DNA of 64,000 bases, from positions 44,984 through 108,983 of the forward strand of contig JBCCQA010000019.1 in assembly GCA_039024635.1 (NCBI GenBank). Direction: 5' to 3'. The stretch's first letter is position 1. Every line of letters starts with the position of its first letter. The translations under genes were made by a program, and so were the position numbers. The DNA comes from Kuafuiihalomonas sp039024635 (GTDB lineage Bacteria > Myxococcota > Kuafuiibacteriia > Kuafuiibacteriales > Kuafuiibacteriaceae). Under the pieces are notes generated by a model, which was not told the origin of the DNA, did not search any database, and worked only from the letters and a program-made list of their open reading frames with translations. Positions 16,735 through 25,203 of this stretch are shown here, in pieces.

Positions 16735-17805
16735 ATGCGAATCGCGCCCGCCATGGCCCTCGGTCTCCTCGTCGGGACAGGGACTGCGTGCTCGCGGCCC
16801 AGTCCGGCTGCGCTCGAGAGTGAGAAAAAGGCCACTCCTGGCGTCCGGGTCGAAGTGGCGCCGGTGCGCGCGGGCGTTCTACCCAAGGTGTGGACGGTTG
16901 TGGGCGATGTCACGGCCGATGCACGAGCCTCCCTTGCCTCGGGTGCAAATGGCGCCGTCGACGCCGTCGAAGTAGAGGTCGGGGACCGGGTGAAGAAGGG
17001 CGCCCTTCTGGCTGAAGTCGACCCTCGGCTCCCCCGAGCCCGTCTGGCCGTGGCTCGGGCCGAGGTGCAGCGGGCGGAGCGTAGCTTGGCCTTGGCCAAA
17101 GTCGAGCTGGACCGCATCGATGACCTGGATCCCGGTATCGTCCCGCCCATTGATCTCGACCGGGCCAAGTCGCAGGTCGATACCGCCGAAGCTGTCCTCG
17201 CCTCGACTCGGGCCGCCCAGCTCGAGGCCCTGACCCTGCTCGAGCTGCACCGGGTGGTGGCGCCCTTCGATGGGGTCGTCGCCGCTCGGCAGGCGGACCC
17301 GGGCGACTGGGTCGAGTCGGGCGATCCGCTGCTGGAGCTGGTCAGCATCGAGACGGTCGACGTCCTGGTCGAGCTGCCCGAGCTCGTTCTCACGGAAGTT
17401 GCGGTGGGCTTTCGCGCCGAGACCGCCGCCGGTGACTTGAGGGTCGCAGGCATCGTTCCCGCCCTCGACCCCGTCGAGCGCACGGCCCGGGTGCGCCTCG
17501 TCCCCGCGACGCCCGAGGTCGCGGCCCAACTCCGGCCCGGGAGCGCGATCGACGTCGCCTTCGAGGTCCCGGTGGAGGCCGAAGCGGCGGTCTTGGTATC
17601 GAGCGATGCTCTCTTGCAAAGCCCCAGCGAAACGCGGCTGGTCCGGGTGCGGGACGGGAAGGCCGAGATCCTGGTGATTCGCGTCGTAGCCCGCACCCAC
17701 ACAGAGGCCCTGGTGGAGGCTGAGGGGCTGTCGGTCGGGGACCGCGTCGTGGTTCGCGGCAACGAGCGGCTCAAGCCCGACGCCCCGCTGCTCATCGAGG
17801 ACTGA
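16735..17805 (+). CDS. RND efflux periplasmic adaptor (membrane fusion protein)
   Basis: A 356-residue membrane-fusion protein. A signal peptide with a weak lipobox (GTGTACS) is followed by the first lipoyl half (GAVDAVEVEVGDRVKKGALLAEVDP), a coiled-coil hairpin (AVARAEVQRAERSLALAKVELDR...), the second lipoyl half (VVAPFDGVVAARQADPGDWV), and beta-barrel and membrane-proximal domains. It bridges the inner-membrane pump and outer-membrane channel encoded directly downstream. The ATG at 16735 begins the signal peptide. It diverges from fusA; its stop is 1 base before the pump start, so the three efflux genes form one operon. Confidence 0.9.
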   Translation: MRIAPAMALGLLVGTGTACSRPSPAALESEKKATPGVRVEVAPVRAGVLPKVWTVVGDVTADARASLASGANGAVDAVEVEVGDRVKKGALLAEVDPRLPRARLAVARAEVQRAERSLALAKVELDRIDDLDPGIVPPIDLDRAKSQVDTAEAVLASTRAAQLEALTLLELHRVVAPFDGVVAARQADPGDWVESGDPLLELVSIETVDVLVELPELVLTEVAVGFRAETAAGDLRVAGIVPALDPVERTARVRLVPATPEVAAQLRPGSAIDVAFEVPVEAEAAVLVSSDALLQSPSETRLVRVRDGKAEILVIRVVARTHTEALVEAEGLSVGDRVVVRGNERLKPDAPLLIED

Positions 17806-17806
17806 A

Positions 17807-20800
17807 GTGGAGGGAGGCGGTCTCATCGGGCTGGCGGTGCGCCGGCCCATCTCCGTTCTGTCTGGCGTACTGCTCGTTTGCCTCCTCGGGACCCTGGCCC
17901 TGACCCAGCTCCCGATTCAGCTCACGCCCGACATCGCCATACCCACCCTGAGCGTGAGTACGAACTGGCCAGGCGCTTCGCCGGCCGAGGTCGAGGCCGA
18001 GATCCTGGAGGAGCAGGAAGACGCCCTGAAGACCTTGAGTGGCTTGGTGCGGATGGAGGCTACGGCGGAGCCCGATCGAAGTACCCTGCGCCTCGAGCTG
18101 GAGGTCGGAACGCCCATTCAGGAGTCCTTGGTCCGCGCCACCAATCTCTTGAGCCAGGTCCCAGACTATCCAGAGGCCGCAAACCAACCGGTCATCGACA
18201 GCGCTGACGACACGGGACCGCCCCTGGCCGTTATCACCATCACTGCCCAGGATGGGCGCTACCCCGGCGCCTACCGAACTTGGGTGGCCGAGAACGTCCA
18301 GCCTCGACTGGACCGAATCCCTGGGGTGGCCAACTCTCGCCTCATCGGCGGGCAGGACCGGGAAGTCCGGGTTTTGTTCGAACCCAGGGCCCTCGCCAGC
18401 CGTGGGCTCGGCCTGCAGGACGTTCGAACCCGGATTCGAAGTGAGCTTAGGAACCTCTCCGCTGGGGACGTGACCTGGGGGAAGCGCCAGCTTCTGGTGC
18501 GCACGCCCCTGGAGCCGGAGCTTCCCGAAGATCTCGAAGAGCTGGTCTTGGCCTACCGGGAAGAGGGTGGGCCCATCCGCCTCGGTGACGTGGCCACGGT
18601 GCAGTATGGCTTGCGAAAGGCCCGGGCTCGCGTGTTCTCCGACGATCGCCAGTCCTTGGTCTTCCTGCTCTTCCGGGAGGCGGGGTCCAACGTCTTGACG
18701 GTCACCCGACAGGTTCGGGCCGAGGTTCAGAGAATTCAGGACGAGCAAATGGCGTCCCGTGGCCTGGACATCGACGTCGTCGACGATCAGGTCGACTACA
18801 TCGAAGCGGCCCTTTCGCTGGTGCGTCAGAATCTCGTGGTGGGCGGATTGCTGGCCGTGCTCGTCCTGCTAGTCTTCTTGCGATCCTGGCGGGCGTCCTT
18901 GGTGGTCAGTATTGCTATCCCGGTCTGTACCCTTGGCACGGCCTTGGGCATGGCGGCATTGGGAAGGACCATCAACGTCGTGTCCCTGGCCGGAATGGCC
19001 TTTGCGGTGGGCATGGTGGTCGACAACGCCATCGTGGTTCTGGAGAACATCGATACCCACCGCCAGAGGGAAAGCGACGGGGCGAAGGCGGCCCTCTTGG
19101 GCACAAAGGAAGTCTGGGGCGCGGTTCTTGCCTCGACCCTCACCACCATCGTCGTCTTCCTTCCCGTCGCGCGCTGGCAAGACGAGGTCGGCGAGATCCT
19201 GAGAGACGTGGCGGTGGCCATCTCCTTCGCGGTGGGCTTCTCCCTCCTCGTGTCGGTCTTGGTCATCCCGAGCTTTGCCGCCGCCTTCCTCGAGGCAGAG
19301 CGCCGTCCCACCAGCTCCCGCGTCCCGCGGCTGGTCTTGCTCGGCCGACGGTTCCAGGATCGAGTTGGGCAGCTGGTCGCCTGGCTGGTGGCCCGGAGCA
19401 GCCGGGCCCTCGGGGTCGTCTTGGCTGCGCTGGCGGGGACGGGGACGGTGGTCTTACTCCTGTTGCCGCCCATGGAGTACCTCCCGACCGGCAACCGGGC
19501 TTTCGTCTTCGGCGTTCTGGTGCCGCCGCCCGGTCTCGCGGTCGAGGAGATGATGTCGGTCGGACGAAGGGTCCAGGCTGACGTCCTGCCCCACGTCGGT
19601 CGCGAGACCGAAGACGGCACGCCGGAACTACGCCGCTGGTTCTACGTCGGGCGGCCCAACCGGGTGTTCACGGGCATCGGCATCGAGGACGGAGAGCGGA
19701 CGGCGGAGGCGGCGAGCTGGTATCGGCGGACTCTCCAGAAGATTCCGGGCATGTTCGCGATCGCGAACCGAGCCAGCCTGTTTGGGCGAAGCATCAGCGG
19801 CGCCCGAAGCATCGAACTCGAGGTGCAGGGGGGCGATCTACCTGAACTAGTGAGCGTAGCGGGTCAGCTCCTAGGCGCCATCAAGAAGGCGCTGCCCGAG
19901 GCCCAGGTTCGCCCGCGGCCTTCTCTGGAGCCGGGGGCACCTGAGCTTCACGTGGAGCCCAAGCGGAATCAGGCGGTGCGGCTGGGCATGAGCAGCGAGG
20001 ATATCGGGGCCGCGGTCGACGTCCTGGTCGACGGTGCCATCATCGGAGAGCTTGGTCCCGGTGGTGACCCGAAGGTGAACGTCGTCCTGGCCGCGCGAGG
20101 CGTCGACGAGTACGGCCTTCGAACCGCTTCGGGCCTGGAGTCGGCGCCCGTCGTCACCGGGACAGGGCAGGTCGTGCCCCTGGGCAGCGTGGCCACCGTG
20201 TCCGAAGCCTTGGGGCCTACCCAGATTCGACGGGTTGAGCGACGGCGCACCATCACCCTCGACGTCAGCCCGCCCGAGGATGTGGCCTTGGAAGAGGCCA
20301 TCCAGCTCATCGGTGAGACTCTTCGGCGAGAAGGAGAGTCGGGCAACGTCCCCTTCGGCATCACCACTCGGCTCGCCGGCTCGGCCGGGGACCTCGAGCA
20401 GGCCAAGACCCGACTAGGGTACGTACTCTTACTGGCGGTCGTGATCAGCTTTCTGCTCATGACCGGGCTTTTCGAAGACTTCGTCGCACCCTTGGCCGTC
20501 ATGATCACTGTGCCCTTCGCGGCCGCCGGTGGTGTGCTCGGGCTTCAGTTCGTCGACGCCTTTCTCAGCCCCCAAGGTTTCGACCTGCTGACCGCAGTGG
20601 GCTTCATCATCTTGATCGGAGTGGTCGTGAACAACGCGATCCTTGTGGTCGAAGGCGCCATGGTGCGGCTGCAGGCGGGGGCAACGCTGGCTGAGGCCAT
20701 CGGAGCCTCAGTGGAGGGGCGTTTGCGACCCATCTTCATGAGCACGCTGACGTCCTTGGCCGGTCTGTCACCCCTGGTCTTCTTCCCTGGCTCTGGGTCC

Positions 20801-20920
20801 GAGCTCTATCGGGGTGTGGGAAGCATCGTTCTCGGAGGCTTGGCCCTTTCGACCCTCCTCACCGTCTTCGTCGTACCTGCGCTGTACTCGCTGCTGGAGC
20901 GCGCCCGGGGTCGGGCGTGA
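17807..20920 (+). CDS. RND (AcrB/HAE-like) efflux pump
   Basis: A 1,037-residue inner-membrane proton-driven exporter. There are twelve predicted helices in the RND layout: TM1 then a large periplasmic loop (porter/docking), TM2-TM6, TM7, a second large loop, TM8-TM12. The TM4 proton-relay segment is present as GMVVDNAIVVLENI (one Asp, the second position Asn, as in many non-enterobacterial pumps). The first residues LAVRRPISVLSGVLLV and LPIQLTPDIAIP are typical. GTG start at 17807 directly after the adaptor gene; its stop overlaps the TolC-family gene (GTGA). Substrate cannot be predicted from the sequence. Confidence 0.93.
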   Translation: MEGGGLIGLAVRRPISVLSGVLLVCLLGTLALTQLPIQLTPDIAIPTLSVSTNWPGASPAEVEAEILEEQEDALKTLSGLVRMEATAEPDRSTLRLELEVGTPIQESLVRATNLLSQVPDYPEAANQPVIDSADDTGPPLAVITITAQDGRYPGAYRTWVAENVQPRLDRIPGVANSRLIGGQDREVRVLFEPRALASRGLGLQDVRTRIRSELRNLSAGDVTWGKRQLLVRTPLEPELPEDLEELVLAYREEGGPIRLGDVATVQYGLRKARARVFSDDRQSLVFLLFREAGSNVLTVTRQVRAEVQRIQDEQMASRGLDIDVVDDQVDYIEAALSLVRQNLVVGGLLAVLVLLVFLRSWRASLVVSIAIPVCTLGTALGMAALGRTINVVSLAGMAFAVGMVVDNAIVVLENIDTHRQRESDGAKAALLGTKEVWGAVLASTLTTIVVFLPVARWQDEVGEILRDVAVAISFAVGFSLLVSVLVIPSFAAAFLEAERRPTSSRVPRLVLLGRRFQDRVGQLVAWLVARSSRALGVVLAALAGTGTVVLLLLPPMEYLPTGNRAFVFGVLVPPPGLAVEEMMSVGRRVQADVLPHVGRETEDGTPELRRWFYVGRPNRVFTGIGIEDGERTAEAASWYRRTLQKIPGMFAIANRASLFGRSISGARSIELEVQGGDLPELVSVAGQLLGAIKKALPEAQVRPRPSLEPGAPELHVEPKRNQAVRLGMSSEDIGAAVDVLVDGAIIGELGPGGDPKVNVVLAARGVDEYGLRTASGLESAPVVTGTGQVVPLGSVATVSEALGPTQIRRVERRRTITLDVSPPEDVALEEAIQLIGETLRREGESGNVPFGITTRLAGSAGDLEQAKTRLGYVLLLAVVISFLLMTGLFEDFVAPLAVMITVPFAAAGGVLGLQFVDAFLSPQGFDLLTAVGFIILIGVVVNNAILVVEGAMVRLQAGATLAEAIGASVEGRLRPIFMSTLTSLAGLSPLVFFPGSGSELYRGVGSIVLGGLALSTLLTVFVVPALYSLLERARGRA

Positions 20921-22203
20921 ACGTGGTCTTGGGCCTCTTGCTGGCCGCTGCCCCGCTGAGACTGGAGCAAGCGGTGACCGAGGCCCTGAAGCGAAACGAG
21001 ACCTACGCCATCGCCCAGGCTCGCCAGGCTCAGGCTGCGGCCGACCTACGCGCGGCCTGGGCCGAGCTTCTGCCCTCGGCCGACTTGACCGGTAGCTACA
21101 CGCGGCGACGGCTGAGGGCGCCCCCCGAAGGAAGTGACCAGGACATCCTCATTCGAGCCAACAACGCGCTGAACGCTCGGATCTCGGCGCAGACGAGGCT
21201 CTTCGAAGCATCTCAGCTTCCGAGCATCGGCGCCGCTCAGGACGATGTGGAAGCCGAAGGGTATCGGACCGAGCTCGAGGTCCGTAACTTTGCCTTCGAC
21301 GTGGCGACCGCCTTCTTACAGGTGGTCGGTCTAGAGCGCACGCAGGCTGCGGCGGTGGAGCGACTGGAGCTGGCCGAGTCCATACTCGACGAAGTGCGCA
21401 AGCGGGCAGAGGCGGGGCTGACGAGCAGCAACGACGTGAGTCGCTCTCAGCTCGAGGTCGCCTCGGCCCGGCTTGCTCTGACCGAGGCGGACAACGACGT
21501 GGTTCAAGCCCGGCTGCAGCTGGGCTTCTTGATGGGGCGTCCTTTGCTCGAGGAGCTGGACCCACCCCAGATGGACGCGCTCACCGAAGCTAAAGACGTG
21601 GATAGCTTCGTGGACGAGGCGATGACGCAGCGTCCCGACGTCGCGGTACTCGCCACCGAGTTCGAAGCGGCCCGACGTCGGGCTGTGGAGCCTTGGCTGC
21701 GCTTGGTTCCCTCTCTTCGGGGAGAGGCTGAGTTCACGTTCACCAACGAGGCCGGCTTTCAGGAGCGAGAGTTCAACTACAACCTGAGCCTCATCGCCGC
21801 TTGGCCGATTTACGACGCCGGCCTTCGCCATGCGGACGCTCGGCGCACCCGCGCCCGACTGGAGGAATTAGCGCTTGAGCTGCGGCAGCTCCGGCGTGCG
21901 GTCGAGGTCGGCATCCGCTCGGCTTTGGCCGAGCGGCGACGGGCCGAGGCGGCGGTCGTCCAGGCCGAGGCCCAAGTCCAGGCGGCGGAAGTCAACGCAG
22001 GGGAGGTGGGGCAGCGCTTTCGGGCCGGGCTCGCCACCGCACTGGAGCAAGCCGACGCCAACGTTCAGCTCTTTTCAGCTCGGGCCCGCTTGGAGGCCAG
22101 CCGTTTCGAACTCGGCCAAGCCGAGCTCAGCGTCCTGGAGGCTCGGGGAGGCGTGCCTCCAGGCTATGCGCTCCCCAGCGAGGGTCTCGCTGCGGACGGA
22201 TGA
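20917..22203 (+). CDS. TolC family outer-membrane efflux channel
   Basis: A 428-residue protein with two tandem outer-membrane efflux (OEP) repeats: long heptad-rich helices (AIAQARQAQAAADLRAAWAE, SSNDVSRSQLEVASARLALTE) alternating with strand segments, and a second repeat with FNYNLSLIAAWPIYDAGLR. The N-terminal hydrophobic stretch (MNVVLGLLLAAAPL) serves as signal peptide. It completes the tripartite pump encoded by the two preceding genes and starts with a GTG overlapping the pump stop. C-terminal ~20 residues are Gly/Pro-rich. Confidence 0.9.
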   Translation: MNVVLGLLLAAAPLRLEQAVTEALKRNETYAIAQARQAQAAADLRAAWAELLPSADLTGSYTRRRLRAPPEGSDQDILIRANNALNARISAQTRLFEASQLPSIGAAQDDVEAEGYRTELEVRNFAFDVATAFLQVVGLERTQAAAVERLELAESILDEVRKRAEAGLTSSNDVSRSQLEVASARLALTEADNDVVQARLQLGFLMGRPLLEELDPPQMDALTEAKDVDSFVDEAMTQRPDVAVLATEFEAARRRAVEPWLRLVPSLRGEAEFTFTNEAGFQEREFNYNLSLIAAWPIYDAGLRHADARRTRARLEELALELRQLRRAVEVGIRSALAERRRAEAAVVQAEAQVQAAEVNAGEVGQRFRAGLATALEQADANVQLFSARARLEASRFELGQAELSVLEARGGVPPGYALPSEGLAADG

Positions 22204-22244
22204 GCCGAGTGGCCAAATGGACGCGGCAAGGCTAGGCCTCCTTC

Positions 22245-24155
22245 ATGGACCTGCGCAGCCAGGCTCGAGCGGTCCGGGCCTTCAACGTCGACGAGGATCT
22301 GATGGGCGCAGCCGGACGCCCCATCGGCGACCGCGCCCTCATCGGCGATGGCCTGGGTACGGCCCTCGTTCGCGTCGATGGCGCCATCGACTGGCTCTGC
22401 TGGCCCCGGATGGATGCGGACCCGGTCTTCGCCCAGATCCTCGACCCTGAGCGGGGAGGACTGACCGCGGTCTCGCCGGTTCAACGGCCTTTCGACAGTC
22501 AGCAGCGCTATGACCCGGAGACGGCCGTGGTCGAGACGCTCATGAGTGTCCCCGGCCACGGAGTGGTGCGGCTTACCGACTACATGCCGTGGCTCCAGGA
22601 CAGCCGCGCTTCCATTCACGAGATCCACCGACGGGTGGAGGGGCTCGAAGGCGAAGTCGAGCTCGAGGTCGTCTTCGATCCGCGCTTCGGCTTCGGCGAG
22701 CGAAGCAACCGTTTCGAGCCCAGTGCGCAAGGTGTCATGGCCGTGAGCATGACCGGCGAGCGTCTGGCCATCGCGACGGGCGGGGATGGCTTCGAAGAGC
22801 GCAAGCAAGGTGGTCTTCACACTCGTATCAAGCTCCGAAAAGGGGAGCGGCGCTGGGTCGTGCTGTCCTGGGGTGCGCCCCGGGTCGAGCCGATCGAGGC
22901 CTACCGACCCTTCGAGCTCTTGCGGTCGACTCGTCGCTCGTGGCGGAATTGGGCCCATCAGCTTCAGTACGATGGGCCCTGGCGGCACCTCGTTCTGCGC
23001 TCGGCGATCACGCTCAAGCTCCTTCAGTACGGCCCGTCGGGCGCGCTCATCGCGGCGCCGACGACCTCCCTTCCGGAGGCGATCGGCGGCCCTCGCAACT
23101 GGGACTATCGCTATGCCTGGGCCCGGGACGCCGGGATGACCATCCGAAGCACGAGCCTCATTGGCTACCCCGACGAAGCGAGGGAGTTCTTTCACTTCGT
23201 TCGAGAGACGCTGAGCTCTCGCCGCACCTTTCCCATCATGGCCACCATCGACGGAGGTGAAGTGCCGCCTGAACGGACCATCGAGGGTCTGCGTGGGTAT
23301 CGGGGCTCGGCTCCCGTCCGCCAAGGCAACGGGGCCCATGATCAGGTCCAGATCGACAGCGCAGGTTACGTCATGGACGCCGCGTGGATCTATGAGCACA
23401 TCGGCGGCTCGCTCACTCTCGGGACCTGGCGGCAGCTGGGTCGTATGACGGAAGCGGTATGTCGGGGCTGGAGTCAGCCCGATCACGGGATCTGGGAGCC
23501 TCGGGGCGGGATGCGGCACCACGTTCACTCTCGGGGCATGAGTTGGGTGGCCTTGGATCGAGCGGCTCGGATTGCACCCCTTTTCGGTGACGAGCATTTG
23601 CGTCAACGGTGGCGTCGGGTGGCGAACGAGATCCGTGCAGACGTCCTTGGCAAGGGTCTGGACCCGACCGGGAAGGCCCTGGTGAGCCACTACGGCGGGG
23701 ACGAGATGGACGCGAGCCTGCTCCTGCTTCCGCTTTACCATTTCCTCCCCGCCGATCACCCCGTCGTCGCCGGTACGGTCGAGCGCATCCAGTCCGAGTT
23801 GGTGGAGCGAGGCTTCGTACGCCGCTACCGCTACGACGACGGCGTCGACCCCAAGGGCGTGGAAGAGGGCGCGTTCGTCATCTGTGGATTCTGGCTGGCC
23901 GAGGCCCTGGCCATGATGGGCCGGATCGACGAGGCGATCGACGTGTTCAACCAGAATGCGGGGTGCGCGAATCACCTCGGGCTCCTTTCGGAGGAGGTCG
24001 AACCCAGCAGCGGCTTGGCCCTCGGCAACTTCCCTCAGGCCTTTAGCCACCTGGGACTGATCAACGCAGCCTGTCGCATCGATCTCGGTCTTCGCCTTCA
24101 GGACGAAGGAGAGGTGCGGACGCCGGTCTTCGAGCTCGACGCGCTCCTCCGCTGA
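22245..24155 (+). CDS. Glycoside hydrolase family 15 protein (glucoamylase/trehalase-like)
   Basis: A 636-residue cytoplasmic enzyme (no signal peptide). The N-terminal beta-sandwich contains IGDRALIGDGLGTALVRVDG and IDWLCWPRMDADPVF, followed by an (alpha/alpha)6 barrel. Key segments are PRNWDYRYAWARDA, the general-acid Glu in DHGIWEPRGG (Glu418) and the general-base Glu in LLSEEVEPSSG (Glu583/584). Bacterial GH15 proteins of this layout cleave alpha-glucosides such as maltooligosaccharides or trehalose; the exact substrate is undecided. ATG start at 22245, 41 bases after the efflux genes; the nei-like gene follows at 7 bases, so both may be read through from the efflux promoter or a local one. 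Confidence 0.93.
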   Translation: MDLRSQARAVRAFNVDEDLMGAAGRPIGDRALIGDGLGTALVRVDGAIDWLCWPRMDADPVFAQILDPERGGLTAVSPVQRPFDSQQRYDPETAVVETLMSVPGHGVVRLTDYMPWLQDSRASIHEIHRRVEGLEGEVELEVVFDPRFGFGERSNRFEPSAQGVMAVSMTGERLAIATGGDGFEERKQGGLHTRIKLRKGERRWVVLSWGAPRVEPIEAYRPFELLRSTRRSWRNWAHQLQYDGPWRHLVLRSAITLKLLQYGPSGALIAAPTTSLPEAIGGPRNWDYRYAWARDAGMTIRSTSLIGYPDEAREFFHFVRETLSSRRTFPIMATIDGGEVPPERTIEGLRGYRGSAPVRQGNGAHDQVQIDSAGYVMDAAWIYEHIGGSLTLGTWRQLGRMTEAVCRGWSQPDHGIWEPRGGMRHHVHSRGMSWVALDRAARIAPLFGDEHLRQRWRRVANEIRADVLGKGLDPTGKALVSHYGGDEMDASLLLLPLYHFLPADHPVVAGTVERIQSELVERGFVRRYRYDDGVDPKGVEEGAFVICGFWLAEALAMMGRIDEAIDVFNQNAGCANHLGLLSEEVEPSSGLALGNFPQAFSHLGLINAACRIDLGLRLQDEGEVRTPVFELDALLR

Positions 24156-24162
24156 GCCCGCC

Positions 24163-24975
24163 ATGCCGGAAGGACCCGAGGTACGACGGCAGGCCGACCG
24201 TTTGCACGCGGTGCTGGCTGACCAGAAGGCGGAGCGGGTCTTCTTCGCCTTCCCCGAGCTGGCGGAGGCGGCCGAGGCGCTGACAGGGCGCCGAGTTGAG
24301 TCGGTCAGCGCCCGTGGAAAGGCCATGCTGACCACCTTCGAAGGGGGTCGGGTCGTCTACACCCACAACCAGCTCTACGGACGCTGGTACGTCCGCAAGG
24401 TGGGCGGCGAGGTCCGGACCCGACGGCAGCTGCGTTTCGAAGTTCAGACCTCCACCCATCGCGCGCTTCTCTTCAGCGCCTCGACCATCGAGGTCCTGCT
24501 GGAAGGGGAGCTCGACCATCACCCCTTCATCTCTCGGCTGGGACCCGATCCGCTTTCGGATCCGGTCCAAGCCATCGAGGCCCGGTTCAAGGATGTGCGT
24601 TTTGCGGGTCGACGCCTTGCCCAGCTGCTTTTGGAGCAGGAGTTCGTGGCCGGGCTCGGCAACTACCTTCGAAGTGAGATCCTCCATCACGCTCGCATCG
24701 CGCCTACCCGACGTCCGAAGGAGCTCTCGTCGCCCGAACTCCGTCGCCTCGCCAAGTCGACCTACCTGATGTGCAATCGATCCTACGAGCTGGGCGGCAT
24801 CACTCGGCCCCCCTCCGAGGCCAAGAGGATGAAGGCCGCCGGACAGCCCCGCTGGAAGTACCGTCACTACGTCTTCGGGCGCGCCCGAGGGCGCTGCCCG
24901 CGTTGTGAGGAAGCGATTCGGAAGGACACCCTCGCCGGTCGCCGCCTCTACTGGTGCTCCAACTGCCAAGCCTGA
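24163..24975 (+). CDS. nei: Fpg/Nei family DNA glycosylase (endonuclease VIII-like)
   Basis: A 270-residue base-excision repair enzyme. It begins MPEGPEVRRQAD, with the catalytic Pro2 and Glu3 exposed once Met is removed, has the Lys in SARGKAML, the helix-two-turns-helix with FVAGLGNYLRSEIL, and a C-terminal zinc finger CPRC...YWCSNCQ with the conserved Arg (LAGRRLYWC). MPEGPE together with the residues around the finger favour endonuclease VIII (oxidised pyrimidines) over Fpg (8-oxoguanine). Length is normal for the family. It ends 15 bases before an inverted-repeat-bounded intergenic segment. Confidence 0.92.
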   Translation: MPEGPEVRRQADRLHAVLADQKAERVFFAFPELAEAAEALTGRRVESVSARGKAMLTTFEGGRVVYTHNQLYGRWYVRKVGGEVRTRRQLRFEVQTSTHRALLFSASTIEVLLEGELDHHPFISRLGPDPLSDPVQAIEARFKDVRFAGRRLAQLLLEQEFVAGLGNYLRSEILHHARIAPTRRPKELSSPELRRLAKSTYLMCNRSYELGGITRPPSEAKRMKAAGQPRWKYRHYVFGRARGRCPRCEEAIRKDTLAGRRLYWCSNCQA

Positions 24976-24990
24976 GAGGGCCGACAAATC

Positions 24991-25203
24991 AGTGTGCCGA
25001 TCATAGAGTTCAGGTCGCTTCCCGCCGGCCCCCGACCGCCCTGGTAGCTCAGCGGCCTCCGGCTGCCCTTTCTGTCTTGTCGGTCCGGTTTTGTCGGTCC
25101 GGTCTTCTCGTTCCCTGGGGCCCACCCAACTCCCTCCGGAGCGGCTCCACCAGGACGGCCGATGACTCGACGGGGAACGGATCAAACTCTATGACCGCAC
25201 ACT
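24991..25203. mobile_element. Possible miniature inverted-repeat element between convergent genes
   Basis: A 213-base non-coding segment bounded by imperfect terminal inverted repeats: left AGTGTGCCGATCATAGAGTT (24991-25010) and, on the other strand, AGTGTGCGGTCATAGAGTT (25203-25185), differing by one gap and one substitution. The interior contains two direct copies of TTGTCGGTCCGGT (25077-25089 and 25091-25103) and no ORF of note. No target-site duplication is evident. The right repeat overlaps the stop codon of the lipoprotein gene. It may be a MITE or a remnant of an insertion element; a chance structure between convergent genes cannot be excluded. Confidence 0.4.

Noticed and set aside
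22164..24335. 723-codon open frame opposite the GH15 gene
   Set aside because: Antisense shadow; the plus strand encodes clear GH15 motifs throughout and the antisense product has no recognisable features.
25040..25110. tRNA-like GGTAGCTCAG stretch
   Set aside because: The D-loop-like string is present but no matching acceptor, D-stem, anticodon arm or GTTCGAATC T-loop can be folded around it.
25181..25197. Sequence resembling the 5' end of 16S rRNA (AGAGTTTGATC on the minus strand)
   Set aside because: The match stops after 11 bases; the following CTGGCTCAG is absent, and the string belongs to the inverted-repeat end.
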